Shown: piece by piece, positions 9,611 to 19,836 of the stretch
Numbering within the stretch: position 1 is the stretch's first letter
How the letters are laid out: every line of letters begins with the position of its first letter
NCBI GenBank assembly: GCA_014529385.2
Contig: CM043963.1
Coordinates: forward strand, 105,010,912-105,074,911
Length of the DNA: 64,000 nt
Source of the DNA: Adiantum capillus-veneris
Taxonomy: Eukaryota > Streptophyta > Polypodiopsida > Polypodiales > Pteridaceae
Reading direction: 5' to 3'
Made by a program: the position numbers and the translations under genes
Notes under the pieces: model-generated
Seen by the model: only the letters and a program-made list of their open reading frames with translations
Database searches by the model: none
What the model was told of the DNA's origin: nothing

Positions 9611-12216
9611 ATGCCTCGTATAAAGGCCTGCGCTAGGAGGGCAACAAGTGAATCTTCGAATGCTCAAGCAAGAAGACGCCGATATGAGGTGCACAGAGGT
9701 GTACTGCAAGAGCTGCGCAGGATAGAACGACACGTTCAACTTGCTATTCCACGTCTTCCTTTCCAGCGAGTAGTGCGGGAGATTTGCGAGCAGTGGAGAC
9801 TCGGCATGCGATGGGCCAGCAGTGCACTCCTCTGCCTTCAAGAAATTGCTGAAGACTACCTCGTGAAATTCTTCAGCGATGGATATATCCGGCTGCCCAT
9901 GCACACCGGGTCACTATCATGCCGCGGGATTTTGATACTCTTCGTAGGCTTTGTTTCCGCTACGATGGGCTGCTTCAGCCAGTGCCTATCCGGGATAGTA
10001 GAACCATGGATATTCTCAACATCCCCCCTCACCATCCTCGTGCACGACAGACAGAGCCGTCTAGGGCTGAAACAAACAGCAGAAGGACCCGATCACGGGT
10101 CGAGAGAAACGACACAGATGGGCAGGCTGAGATAGCCGCAGAGGGCCAAGAGCAAGCCAGAGTGGACCCCGAGGCAGTCATGGAAGAAACAGAGACAGTT
10201 ATCGAGGAGCCAACTAGACACCAAAATGAGCAAGTCATGGAGGATTCGCAGCCCATCGTGGATGATGAGGGACAAGAGCAGGTCAGGGTGGAGCCCGAGG
10301 CATCTATGGAGCAACCAATATTGAAGGAAAATGATCCGGAGCCTGAGGCTGTTAGGGAGGAGCCTCAGGCAGCCAGGGAGCCAGCTCAAGAAAGGGAAGG
10401 GCAAGGCTCTGCATCAGAAGGGCCATCCAACGTATCGGATAAGTCAATTATTTTAGAGAAAATCAACAATGAGAATGAAGAGGAGTTGAGAATTTTTTTG
10501 AGCTGAGCGCCTCTGCATGCGCACATACAACTACCTGCAAGGTCAGAGGAGGCCTGCATTACCAACCTCGATAATGTAGACTTCATGTGCATGCGCAATT
10601 TCACCGACTCGCTCGCAACAAATGAGGTCGTCAATGTTGCTTTGTGGTAATTCTCATGCTCGTTAATTCTTATGCTCATTAAATGGGTCTCTGCCGAAAC
10701 ATGGGCCAATACCAAGCGAGACAGTGGCTAATGAAATTGAATTTTGGTACTACTCGCTCGGTATTGACCCATGTCTCTGTGGTAGTTGCCAAGTTTTTCT
10801 TTATAATGGTTCACTACCTTAAAGACATGGGTCAATACCAAGCGGGTCAGTTGCTTATGGAATTGGAATCCGCCGCTGACTCGCTCGGTATTGACCCATG
10901 TCTTTGCAGTAGTCGTCAAGTTCTTCATTTCAGCCAAGACAATGGTCAATACCAAGCGAATCAGTGGCCTATGGAATTCGATAGCTGCCCCACTCGCTCG
11001 GTATTGACTCACTTGGTGTTCAAGTCTAATCTTTGCCATTTGTTCATGTTAGCCACGCTGTCTCGCTTCTGCCCCCTGAGGTTCAAGAGAAAGTTTACGT
11101 AATAGATCCGCTGATATCGCCTTATTTGTAGAACAACTCAGTTTCCTTTTTGAGTCTGATGAACTGGTTTAGCAGAGTCAACTTTGATCTAGCGCGCTTT
11201 CTGGTCACTGCGTACAATCAATCGTGAGTATTTTCTTGCCTTGTAAAAAACATCTTGCATTGCGAATCTCTCCTAATCTTTGATGGTGTCTTTGTAGTGA
11301 TCATTGGAGTCTGATGTTATTTGACATGGAAGCTAAGATTGTTTACTACGCAAACTCCGGGCAAAGTAGGGCGTTTCACGGTCGTGTAAAAATGTAAGGT
11401 CCATTTGGGTACATTTGGAAAGCAGTGTAGTGTCTCTTTGGAATGTGTTGCTGACTCAAGTGGTTATGTATGTAGTGTCGTGAAAAAACTTGTATGTTGT
11501 GTAGAGCATCTTTTGTTAGAACATGATCTAGGAAATGTAGTCAAGCACGAACGGGTAACCGTGCCCATGCAGACTGATGACTATAGCTGTGGCTGGCGAA
11601 CCTGTTTGAATGCCGTGTTGCTCATCAGTCAAATTATGGATATACCAAACGTAAGTATCTGCTGTTTTATTGTTTGCTGCAACGTATGTATGAAGCAACA
11701 GATGTCTGTATCACGCTTCTACATGAACTTCGATTCCATAACTACACCAACAACGATGTGCGAAATTTTTCTGTAATGGCCATCCAGCATATTATAATCT
11801 CGGTAAACAGACGCACAAGAGAGGAAGCGGCGAGAGCTGACGAGTTCGAAGAGGCTCGCATTAACGAAATGACGCAACGCCACAATCAGACTCAAGAAAA
11901 AGTTCAAAATATGCAAGAAGCAATACACCACTATTATGCGGACGCCGCAGAAGTAGAGGAATGGGCTGCACGTCGACGATAAGAGCAAGAACAACCGGAA
12001 GCTTCACAGGTGCAAGACGCATGGGAAGCCATGGAAGAGGCCCATGATTTCGAGCGACGCGAAAGGATGCCCGAGACCAGCGTCCCCAGAGGCAGAGGTA
12101 GCAGCAATCGGAGCAGAGGGCAGGGGAGCAACCGGAACAGAGGGCAAGGGACGAGTGGCACAAACCGGGGGAGAGGACAGGGGACGAGTGGCACAAACCG
12201 GGGGAGAGGACAGTAG
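9611..12216 (+). pseudogene. Histone H3-fold / Ulp1-like cysteine protease fusion (H3-ULP)
   Basis: The ATG at 9611 opens a tail PRIKACARRAT (compare H3 ARTKQTARKST), then a histone fold at residues 31-93 aligning without gaps to H3: LPFQRVVREI, RWASSAL, AEDYLVKFF. A one-base-type frameshift at 9884-9890 separates it from the matching alpha-3 part (HRVTIMPRDFDTLRR, from 9898). The tail is about 16 residues shorter than canonical H3, and loop 1 has no insertion. A ~150-residue acidic linker with GQEQ(A/V)RV(D/E)PEA repeats leads in frame, across one TGA (10504), into a C48 protease region. Introns 10647-11052, 11224-11297 and 11394-11475 keep frame; the last (from 11651) does not join cleanly. 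Catalytic His is in DHWSLMLF, Gln and Cys in QTDDYSCGW; the expected Asp is Asn (YYANSG). A charged helical segment and an RGQGTSGTN-rich tail end at 12216. TAG 11129 and TAA 11980 also interrupt it. The link of H3 to ULP rests on the continuous frame, not on a transcript. Confidence 0.72.
10700..11015. repeat. Hairpin cluster d inside an intron of the H3-ULP gene
   Basis: Three units of about 115 bp. Each has GGTCAATACCAAGCG followed about 35 bases later by CTCGCTCGGTATTGACC, able to fold into a stem of about 17 bp. The whole cluster falls between the inferred splice sites 10647 and 11052, so it would be transcribed and removed with the intron. Confidence 0.88.
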
Positions 12217-12399
12217 CTGGAAAAGGGAGCAAATTTCTCTTGACAGAAACAACACAATATGTAAAGTTTTGAAACATTGAAAATGTACATTTTTGAAACA
12301 TTGTTTGACCGCCAAAAAATATCTCTGCATTAGTCATTTTGAAGAGTACATCATGGTTTGCATGGCATCAAAGCTCTTTGCGTGCACAAGGTATGTGAC

Positions 12400-13722
12400 C
12401 TAGCTTCCGGTGGAAGCAATTAAGTGAAGTGTATTTGTTATGGACTCCTTGCACAATGTTGTTTTCTCCTTGCGCCTTGGAATCTGAAAAGAAGAAAAAG
12501 TTAGATTCAGTCATAGTGTATTAAAGACAATCAAAATTTATCGATTTAGTAAGCACCTTTCTATTATTGAGACTGAATGCATACAATTCCGACAAAAGCG
12601 GAAGTTCTTCACATGTAAGATCTATCCTGAGCTGTGCCAGAGTTGTGCTTGACATTGTCTCCATCATAGTAAGTAGGCTGTCTCGAAAGTAGAGCTCCAT
12701 TGATAAAGGTTTGTTCTCGAGGCTGTTCTCTGTATCTTGGTCGAGTGGAATAAGCTGCCCACTAAGAAGATGATATCTAATATAGTAAAACGATACTAAG
12801 AAATTTTGAGAGCTTATAATGAACTTGCAAATTATGGACTTCTTTTGCAAAATACAGATTTTGTTCTGTGATTGTTTCCTATCCCAGTTATCATCTAAAA
12901 AGTCCAAAAAGCTCTCAGACTTGCAAATGAACATTGTTGCGGTAGTTCTTATTTGCTCATTGAAGAAAAAATCTGCAAACACTTCAAGAGGCATAAATAG
13001 TGCGAGCCGAACTATTTTTGTGGCAATTGAATACTTGAGGGACTTTTGTATATCCTGAAACAACTTATTCCTAAAGCTTTCACTAGTTTGCGAAGTAGGC
13101 AGGGACCAATCCTTGCTGTCAAAGGATGGAAGTGACAAAGGAGCTACATGACCCCAACCAATGGAAGTTCTCGGTTCCACATATGACATATCATAAAAGA
13201 AAATTCCATTATCTGCAAGTTCCTTGTGTTGTCTTCCTCGGTACATTTGCTCACCAATAAATGCATGGAAAGCATCAAAAATCCCAACTATACTCTCAAC
13301 TGGTTGCCAATCTGTCCTATTCGATGGATAAATATCTGAAACATACCAAAGATGATATCCACCACTTAATATTCGAATATAATCATGCACTAAGCGAGAT
13401 GATGAAATAAATTACACTTGGGTTGATGCCTTGGAAAACTTGGAGGAGATGTTTGCAACCTTAAGTCTGCATGCTGGAAAGCATGTTGTATGAGGACCTC
13501 TTTCACCCGCTTGCTTTGTGCACACACTTTAAACTCTTTAACTTGACCCTTGAAAGCCTCCACGAAATCATTGCGTTGCCTCCTCTTCCTCCTCCTAGTT
13601 TGCAGTAGAACCCAACTTCTGATAGTTATACGAGATGGAATCCATGCTTGATCGTGTGCAATATTACTGTTAAAAATGCTAACAGAGTCAATGGTAGTGC
13701 TAGGCCTTCGAGAAGTAGACAT
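12400..13722 (-). pseudogene. Gene F: unrecognised transposon-encoded protein near the right TIR
   Basis: Starts with ATG at 13722, about 330 bp inside the right TIR, and reads inward. The first ~105 residues include a strong basic patch (RRRKRRQR), suggesting nuclear import or DNA binding. A frame change near 13390-13430 (or a tiny unorthodox intron) leads to about 280 further residues. A final intron 12484-12556 with a TTTTCTTCTTTTCAG acceptor joins in phase to a 27-residue last exon ending at TAG 12400-12402. No known domain was recognised. As the gene next to the right TIR it mirrors gene A at the left, so it may be a second transposition protein. That is inference. Confidence 0.5.
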
Positions 13723-14053
13723 GGTGTGCAGTAGAATGAATACACAGAAAGGTTAGCACAAATATAAAAAAGGGAAGAAGTTTTGAGAGGGAAGTAGAGC
13801 TACTCAAAGTCATATTTGGGCGGGAACAAAGTAATAGATAGAGTCTTCAATGAAAGTCTTGAAATTCCTCGGTACATAGTTAGTACGACTTACGGCATTT
13901 ATGCCTTGAAAGAGTGAAATTGTGCAATTTGATGAACCAAAATAAAATTTTCTCCCTTTTTTAAAAAAGAGCTTGACTCCAAAATGTCGATTTTTAACGT
14001 AACGTTAACCTCTTCCTCATTGGTCGAGCGCCACTCTCTCTCTAGAACTGAAA

Positions 14054-14084
14054 GGCCCAAAAGTGAGTCCAGCTTTCTCCTAAT
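14054..14084 (-). repeat. Right terminal inverted repeat of the 12.75-kb transposon
   Basis: Ends ...TTTCTCCTAAT. It is the reverse complement of 1331-1361 with one mismatch. The LTR resumes at GATTGCAAGACG immediately after. Confidence 0.95.
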
Positions 14085-14767
14085 GATTGCAAGACGTACA
14101 CAACACTAATCCTATCATGCAACACACTAATTGCAAGCACACACACATAGATCTATCAAGCACCACACTTCCATCAAACCTACATGCACACACAAGCAAA
14201 AGAGGGGAATCACACAAGATTAGAGAGGGATTAACCACTAATTAGTTAAGATCTAGATAATCTAAGCATCATAGGCAATCATAAGAAGTAGGAGAGAGGC
14301 ATAGTGAGAGAATGAATCATTGATTAGTGTTAATCAAGTCTCATGAGCAAGGAGAAGCTCAAGGACTCCATAGCCACACATGTAAAGAGCTCTCACCAAA
14401 GAGTTCTCTCCACAAATGACTTGAGAACCCTAATTTCTTTTACACACTGCCTTATATACCTAGGGTAAAAATATGCAATGTCCGGGCGCCCAAGGCCTTT
14501 AGGGCTCACCACTTACTGAATCTGCAACCTAGGCGCAATAAGTGACCTACTCTTTACAACTTGGAACTCCTCATTGAGCTCGTAACACATTAGAAATATT
14601 ACAATGGCTTGAAATAAATCGAGAATTTACAATATGTGACCATTTTGGGAAAACGTGGAAAATGTGTAACTCCAATCTTTACTGCTTCTTCGCATTCATC
14701 TGCGATGTGCATTCGTACGTCTTCAATCTTTAACAGCTTCTGTTAACTGACGTTGACTCAGTTAACC
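14085..14767 (-). repeat. R1 3' LTR, second part
   Basis: Matches 23310-23974. On the minus strand the LTR would begin (T/G)(G/A)TTAACTGAGTCAACG and end ...CCCCCAACA, an almost perfect TGTT/AACA pair. A GTATATAAGGC TATA-like box lies on the minus strand near 14450. Total length of both parts is 936 bp against 903 bp for the other LTR. Confidence 0.93.
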
Positions 14768-14780
14768 TTCCCCCCTTCCT
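14768..14780 (-). promoter_or_regulatory. R1 polypurine tract
   Basis: On the minus strand the bases are AGGAAGGGGGGAAGG directly before the LTR start. This is the standard plus-strand primer position and confirms the minus orientation of R1. Confidence 0.88.
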
Positions 14781-15751
14781 ATTTTAATGCCCGTCCTCGG
14801 GCACTATTGAAAAGTGTCCGTGGAGGCTGTGGAAGGTTTTGATTGGTTGTTGTTGGGCTGATTGTCTTCATTTGTTGTTGAATTTGTTGATGAGGTTCAA
14901 TTTGTTGCAGCATCTTCATTGGTCCGAATATGTTTGATGTGAGAGATGACGTTGCATTTGTCGATGTAATAGCATAATGATGAGGCTTCTGTTTATTTAT
15001 AAAAAGTATATACAAGAGAAGTAGAATGATGAGGTTCTAAATTAGGGTCTATAATCTGGATGACCAAAGGGAAAAAACCCAGTGGGAAAAAAGTACCTTT
15101 GGTATACGCGCATTATTGGAGTACTTATTAGCATGGAAAATATTGATAAAGTACTGAAGGGATTATTTGCTGATAGATATGGAATTAAAGAGGCAGCAAA
15201 TATGAAAGGGTAGCATGATGGAACATTGGTTTGCCTGTTGTAGTCCACTCAAGGTGCATAGGTGGAAGCAAAAAAGAGTGTCTAATGCATATGTCCAATG
15301 ATCGGACATCCTATTTATGCATCACAGAAATGCATGGGAAACAATATGCTGTGCAAGAAAGATTTTGAGGGGTAACTCAGAAAGATGGTGTAGCTATAAA
15401 AGCATATGGCATGGCTTTACAAGCTGGCACCCCTTTAAGAATGGTTTTCATTGACGAGGATATGTGCTCTCATCTTACTGTGCACTGTGTGTGAGTGTTG
15501 GACTCTACAACACTCCACCAATTGTAAGTTAATAGACTTCGACTCTTATACTCATCTCATCCAGCATGAGCAACACGACTTAGATATACTCAAATCTTCT
15601 AGCTTGAGGGTAAGCCTAATAACTACGACTCTTAGCACAGAGTTTAATATGACTTGAAGCTTTGGGACTGATGCTTTGCTCATTTTATGGCTCAACAGTC
15701 CGACTCTGACTATGCCAAAGAGTGTTTTTTGCACCCTGGCGACTTGACGGT
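14781..15751 (-). other. R1 3' untranslated region
   Basis: No reliable gene. A few short open stretches exist on both strands (for example 15042-15248 minus), but they are interrupted and match nothing I recognise. Confidence 0.5.
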
Positions 15752-18700
15752 TTACATTCTTAAGCTTACTACAAACATTTCTTCAGGTAAAAGGAAGCTT
15801 GAATTTTCAAAAAGAGGATTAGTGAAGGACCAAGTTGGCATTGAAGGTTTCTTTTGCCATACCTGTTTTATCATCTTCGAATCTGTATTCTCATTGGTTG
15901 GTTTGTCCTTCTTTGATTGTGAAGACTCCATTATCCGTTTGATTCTCCAAGTAGGCATGTTGATAGGAGTCTTTGATGTTGTTGTAGGCCTCTGTTCACT
16001 TTTTCCATCTGGCTTTTGACTAGGAGCATTGGAAGACTTAGGAATCCAAACCTCTTGATGACCTTTGTAACTCCTTTGTTGACTTTGTTGAGCTTTAAGT
16101 CCTGCTGAGATGTTGAGATCTTCATGCAAGTCTGGTGTAGTTGCAGTTGGCTTGTGGTTGACTGGTAGCCAAATCTTTGTATACCCTGTGTAGAATCCTC
16201 GTCCAAGAAGAACATTCTTTGAGATCCATCTTTGTTCTGTATCCTCTTGTGAGTTGTGGTAGACTTTAGCATCATTCAATGTTGTTCTGTTGCATACGTG
16301 CTTCTTAGGTATCCTAGGATATTGTTGAGGTTGATACCTTGTGGGCTTTCTTTCTTGGGAGGGACTTGAAGTTACTTCATATGCCCTAACCTGCGGTTTT
16401 GGCACCCATATCTGTTTGTTACCTTCATAGTACTCCTGTTCTTTTAAGCTCCATTGTGAAGATATCCATCCCATGTGTTTGTCTTTTTGTGTCGATTTCT
16501 CGTCCTTAATCCAAACCGGATCATTGACTTTGACTAAACTGCTATGAACAAACACTTGCTTGAATTTCCTTTGCTTTTTTGAGTACTTTGGCTGAAATAT
16601 CTTTGCTTTTTTGGGTGTCTCCTTAGAGGTTCCAATTGGGTCAGCAATTGACATGAAGTTTTGAAATCCTGACTTGCTTGAAGTATCTGATCCTTTGATG
16701 TAGAGGCATATGCTGTCACAACTTCTTTGCTAGTCGGTGGAGGGTCCACTATAGCTTTACCTTTGTCTGCAAGATTTGTCTTCGATCCTTGTGACTTCTG
16801 CAACTTTGAATCTAGAAATTTTGGTTCTATTGAAGATCTTTGTTCAGCTTTTGCCATGGTCTCATCTTGATCTAACTGTGTCTCTATGGAGGGTAGCTTG
16901 AGAATTTTTGTTGCAATCTGACTTACAACAAGTGATTCTGTTGGCAATGTCTGGATCTTTGGACTTCCTGTTGTTTCTTGGTTGTCTGTAACCCCGTTCT
17001 TCTTAACTTCTGGCTTTGGTGGCATTCTCTGCTCAATAGCTATTGTGGTTGCTCTTTGTTCTGTTTGATTTGCATTTGTTGTTGCTTGATCTGCTTCTAG
17101 CTCTTCTGAAGTTCTGTTCGATGGAGATGAATCATCTTCATTAAGATCTGCTTTGATTTCAGTCTCCATTTTAACTGTACTTGCGGACATTGTGCTGTCG
17201 TCCACGAGTGACCAATCTTGGTCTTCATTCTTTGTTGTCTCTGAAGACTCCGCCATGTTTGAATTCTGTATCTCTGACATCTTCTGGGCCATTGGCATTC
17301 CTAATATGATGTCTTCTGGCATATCTTTTGCTGTGATCACATAGAATTGAGCTGTGATGATTTGTGAACTTACTTCAATGGTGGTGGAGATGATTCCCCA
17401 GCATTCTGCTCGTTTGTTTCCTGATATTCTCACAAATTCAGGAGCATCTTCCAGCTGTGGTTGGCCACATCTTTTCCAAGTGCGAAAAGACATGAGGTTC
17501 TTGTCTAACTGAAGATCTAGCTTTACTTCTCTTGACAGCTTTTCTTCATTTTCACCAACAATGTTGCGCTTGATCGTCTTAGGATTCATGTCTGAATTGA
17601 CTGCTTTTGTTGTGGCAGTGTCCTTTGGTTGAGCTTTATCTGCATTTTCTTTGCTTTGACCATCTGCTTCAATTGGTGTTGGCTCCATTGGCTGTGATAC
17701 TACACCTTTTTGCAACTGATGAGCATTATCTACCTGCATTTGAGTAACCCTTGACCTTAAAAGATCCATTGTACTTTTTGGCAGAATTTGTCTCTTTGGA
17801 GGAGATTTTGGTGGTGACCTTTGTGTAGCGTTCTGGACTTTAGCTTTTGTTGAATTTGACTTTTGTGCTACTTGTTCTGGCAGCTTGAGGCTTTGCATCA
17901 TCTTCAGATAGTCTTTGACTTCAGTCGGGCCATCCGTAGGGGTTTGTACAAGGTCATGACCTAGTTGATATTCGTTACCATGTACACCTTGATATGCATA
18001 TGTGAGCTTGATCACATGTAACTGTTTGAACACTATGGGCTTTGTTGGATTTTGACGCTGATTTGTGGAGATCAGCTGAAACTTCTGTCCTTGATGATCT
18101 TCATAGAAGCATTTATCTGTAGACTCTGATGGAATCTGGGTCAATTGGAAACTTCTAACAACCATATGATCTTTCAATGGTTTTCGCTTTGAAGAGGTTT
18201 GTTGGCTAGAAGTTCTAGGGCTTCTAACTGGTGTAGCATTTCCTGGCACATAAGCTGAGCTTGATGGATTTATAGCTTCCCCCTTCCTAGGGTGATCACT
18301 ATAGCCTGCTTCATTGTAAGATTTCAAAATTTTTTGGCTTTGGTTTAGTCTCACCTTTTGGGACTGTGAAGGTACACTTTGGGTAGCACTGTTGACATTT
18401 GGCATCTGTAAACCTTCTACATAGTTTCCTATGTATTTCCTTGAAACATGACAAATTATTCCCCAATTTAAGTTGTAGATAGCTTTATTTTTGCCCTGAT
18501 ATTGTCTATCCCATGGTTCTCCTATGATATGAGCTTCTGTGGTTTCAAGACCCAAGGCACCATAGATGCTAGACTCTCGTCTATACCTACGACTGTTTTG
18601 GTCAAAGTATATGCTCGTTTGGTCACAACATCGAAGCTTGATTTCTGATGGAGGAGAGTTTGGCTCTGAACAAATTTCTGAGTTAACTCGGGTAATATCC

Positions 18701-19836
18701 TTCAGCTCTAGAGAGGATGGGCTATAATAGATTCTTTCCTCTGAAATAAACCATCCTTTCTGATCCATCACTGGATGCACTTCTATGAGCTGGTATGTGG
18801 GTCGTTCAAACACAGGTTGATCTTTTTTGTACAGTTTCCCTTTTTGGTCTACATAGTGTGCATATGAATGATGTGTACCATACAATGCTAACATCATTCT
18901 GTTTGATGTGTCCCTTAGACTCGTGAATGATTGAACACTTGTGGCAGCGGATACAAAATCATTTGCAAATTTAACAGTCTTTTCAACCTTTGGTGATATC
19001 TCGACACTTTGACTAAATTCATGCAAGAATTTGTTGTTCAAAGAATCAATTTTAAGCTTTTCAGGTGTCTGTGCATCTTTATGCTCATTTTGAACTTGCA
19101 GTGTTTTTACTGGTGCTTCTAATGTTAATGCAGAATCATCTGAGTGCATTAAAAGTGACGAGTTAGATGCACTTATATCGAGATTCGCATTTCCGATTTT
19201 CTATGTACCTTGCTTGGCAGTTGATGTATCCCTGTTGTTGTCAGGATTTCTTGGACAATCTTTAGAAAAATGTCCACCTTTTCGTCCACAATTTCAGCAA
19301 TATGCCATGACTGGTGGTATTTCAATTGGTTCTGGCATGTCCAGCTCTAGCTGAGAAGTTTCTGCTTCTGTACTTGCCAAGTTGTCGGCATCTTCTTTTA
19401 GAACACTGAGCATCAAGCTGTAGATTGCTCCATCTTGACCTTTGTACCATCTTTGGCTCGGTTCTCCAATTAGAATGGCTTCTATTGGTTGATCTGTTGG
19501 ATCTTCCAATTCTGGCTCTCGACTATAGATCTGACCACTGTAATCCATGTACAATGATCCTGATTGCATATGCACCAAATGGATGCTTTGCGGACTTGTG
19601 CAGATTTTTGGATAACCAATTGGGTTGACCTTTTGAACCTCTATTTGCACTTCATCTTTAAGCTTGCAATACCTGGCTCCAGTGAAGTCTGTGAACATCT
19701 GGGAGTTCTCTGAATCTGACTTTACTCTGATCAACAGGATCTTGGCTTCTGTGCTGCTTTTACTGCTCATTAGATATCTATGGCCTTCTGTATTTGTGTA
19801 CAAAACCTTATCCCCATTGTAGCCATAAAGCTGCAA
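15752..19836 (-). pseudogene. R1 polyprotein: repeated Y-rich modules, zinc knuckle, degenerate protease
   Basis: One frame runs from 19836 to 16534 with in-frame stops at TGA 19294 and a TAG near 19199, then a frameshift near 16600 leads to a last ~290 residues ending at 15752. The first 175 residues and a second region (around 18480-18900) share about 35-residue units of the form aromatic-Y-x-D-x-x-G-x-x-Y, closing with IGEP..(W/R)YKG(Q/K)(D/N).AIY. A CCHC-like knuckle (C-x2-C-x5-H-x4-C, with the TGA inside it) lies at about 19250-19295. Around 17290-17560 the sequence FYVITAKDMPEDIILGMPMA resembles the C-terminal half of a retropepsin, but no D-S/T-G triad is seen. The C-terminal part repeats YxGxxxxWxPK. 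Function as a capsid-like polyprotein is inferred. Confidence 0.6.

Larger units (their letters stand above)
1331..14084. mobile_element. 12.75-kb DNA transposon with 31-bp TIRs carrying a histone H3-ULP1 gene
   Basis: The left end 1331-1361 (ATTAGGAGAAAG...) and the right end 14054-14084 are reverse complements with one mismatch. The flanks join to recreate the LTR sequence seen uninterrupted at 23309/23310, which proves insertion. No clear target duplication is visible: the left flank has two extra bases (ac) and AT could be a 2-bp duplication. Inside lie a transposase (+), genes B, C and F (-), the H3-ULP gene (+) and four clusters of GGTCARTACCAAGCGA hairpins. The two terminal genes both read inward. 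The superfamily is not assigned. Some large eukaryotic DNA transposons (Zisupton, MULE/Kaonashi) are known to carry ULP1 domains. Confidence 0.92.

Noticed and set aside
9611-10000. Calling the histone part a centromeric H3 (CENH3)
   Set aside because: A Trp in loop 1 and AEDYLV recall CENH3, but loop 1 has no insertion and the alpha-1 segment LPFQRVVREI is like canonical H3. I leave it as an H3-fold protein.
1331-14084. Assigning the transposon to Mutator (Kaonashi), Zisupton/KDZ or CACTA
   Set aside because: The ULP domain is suggestive of the first two, but the TIR sequence, the missing 8-9-bp duplication and the transposase motifs do not settle it. The ends are not CACTA.
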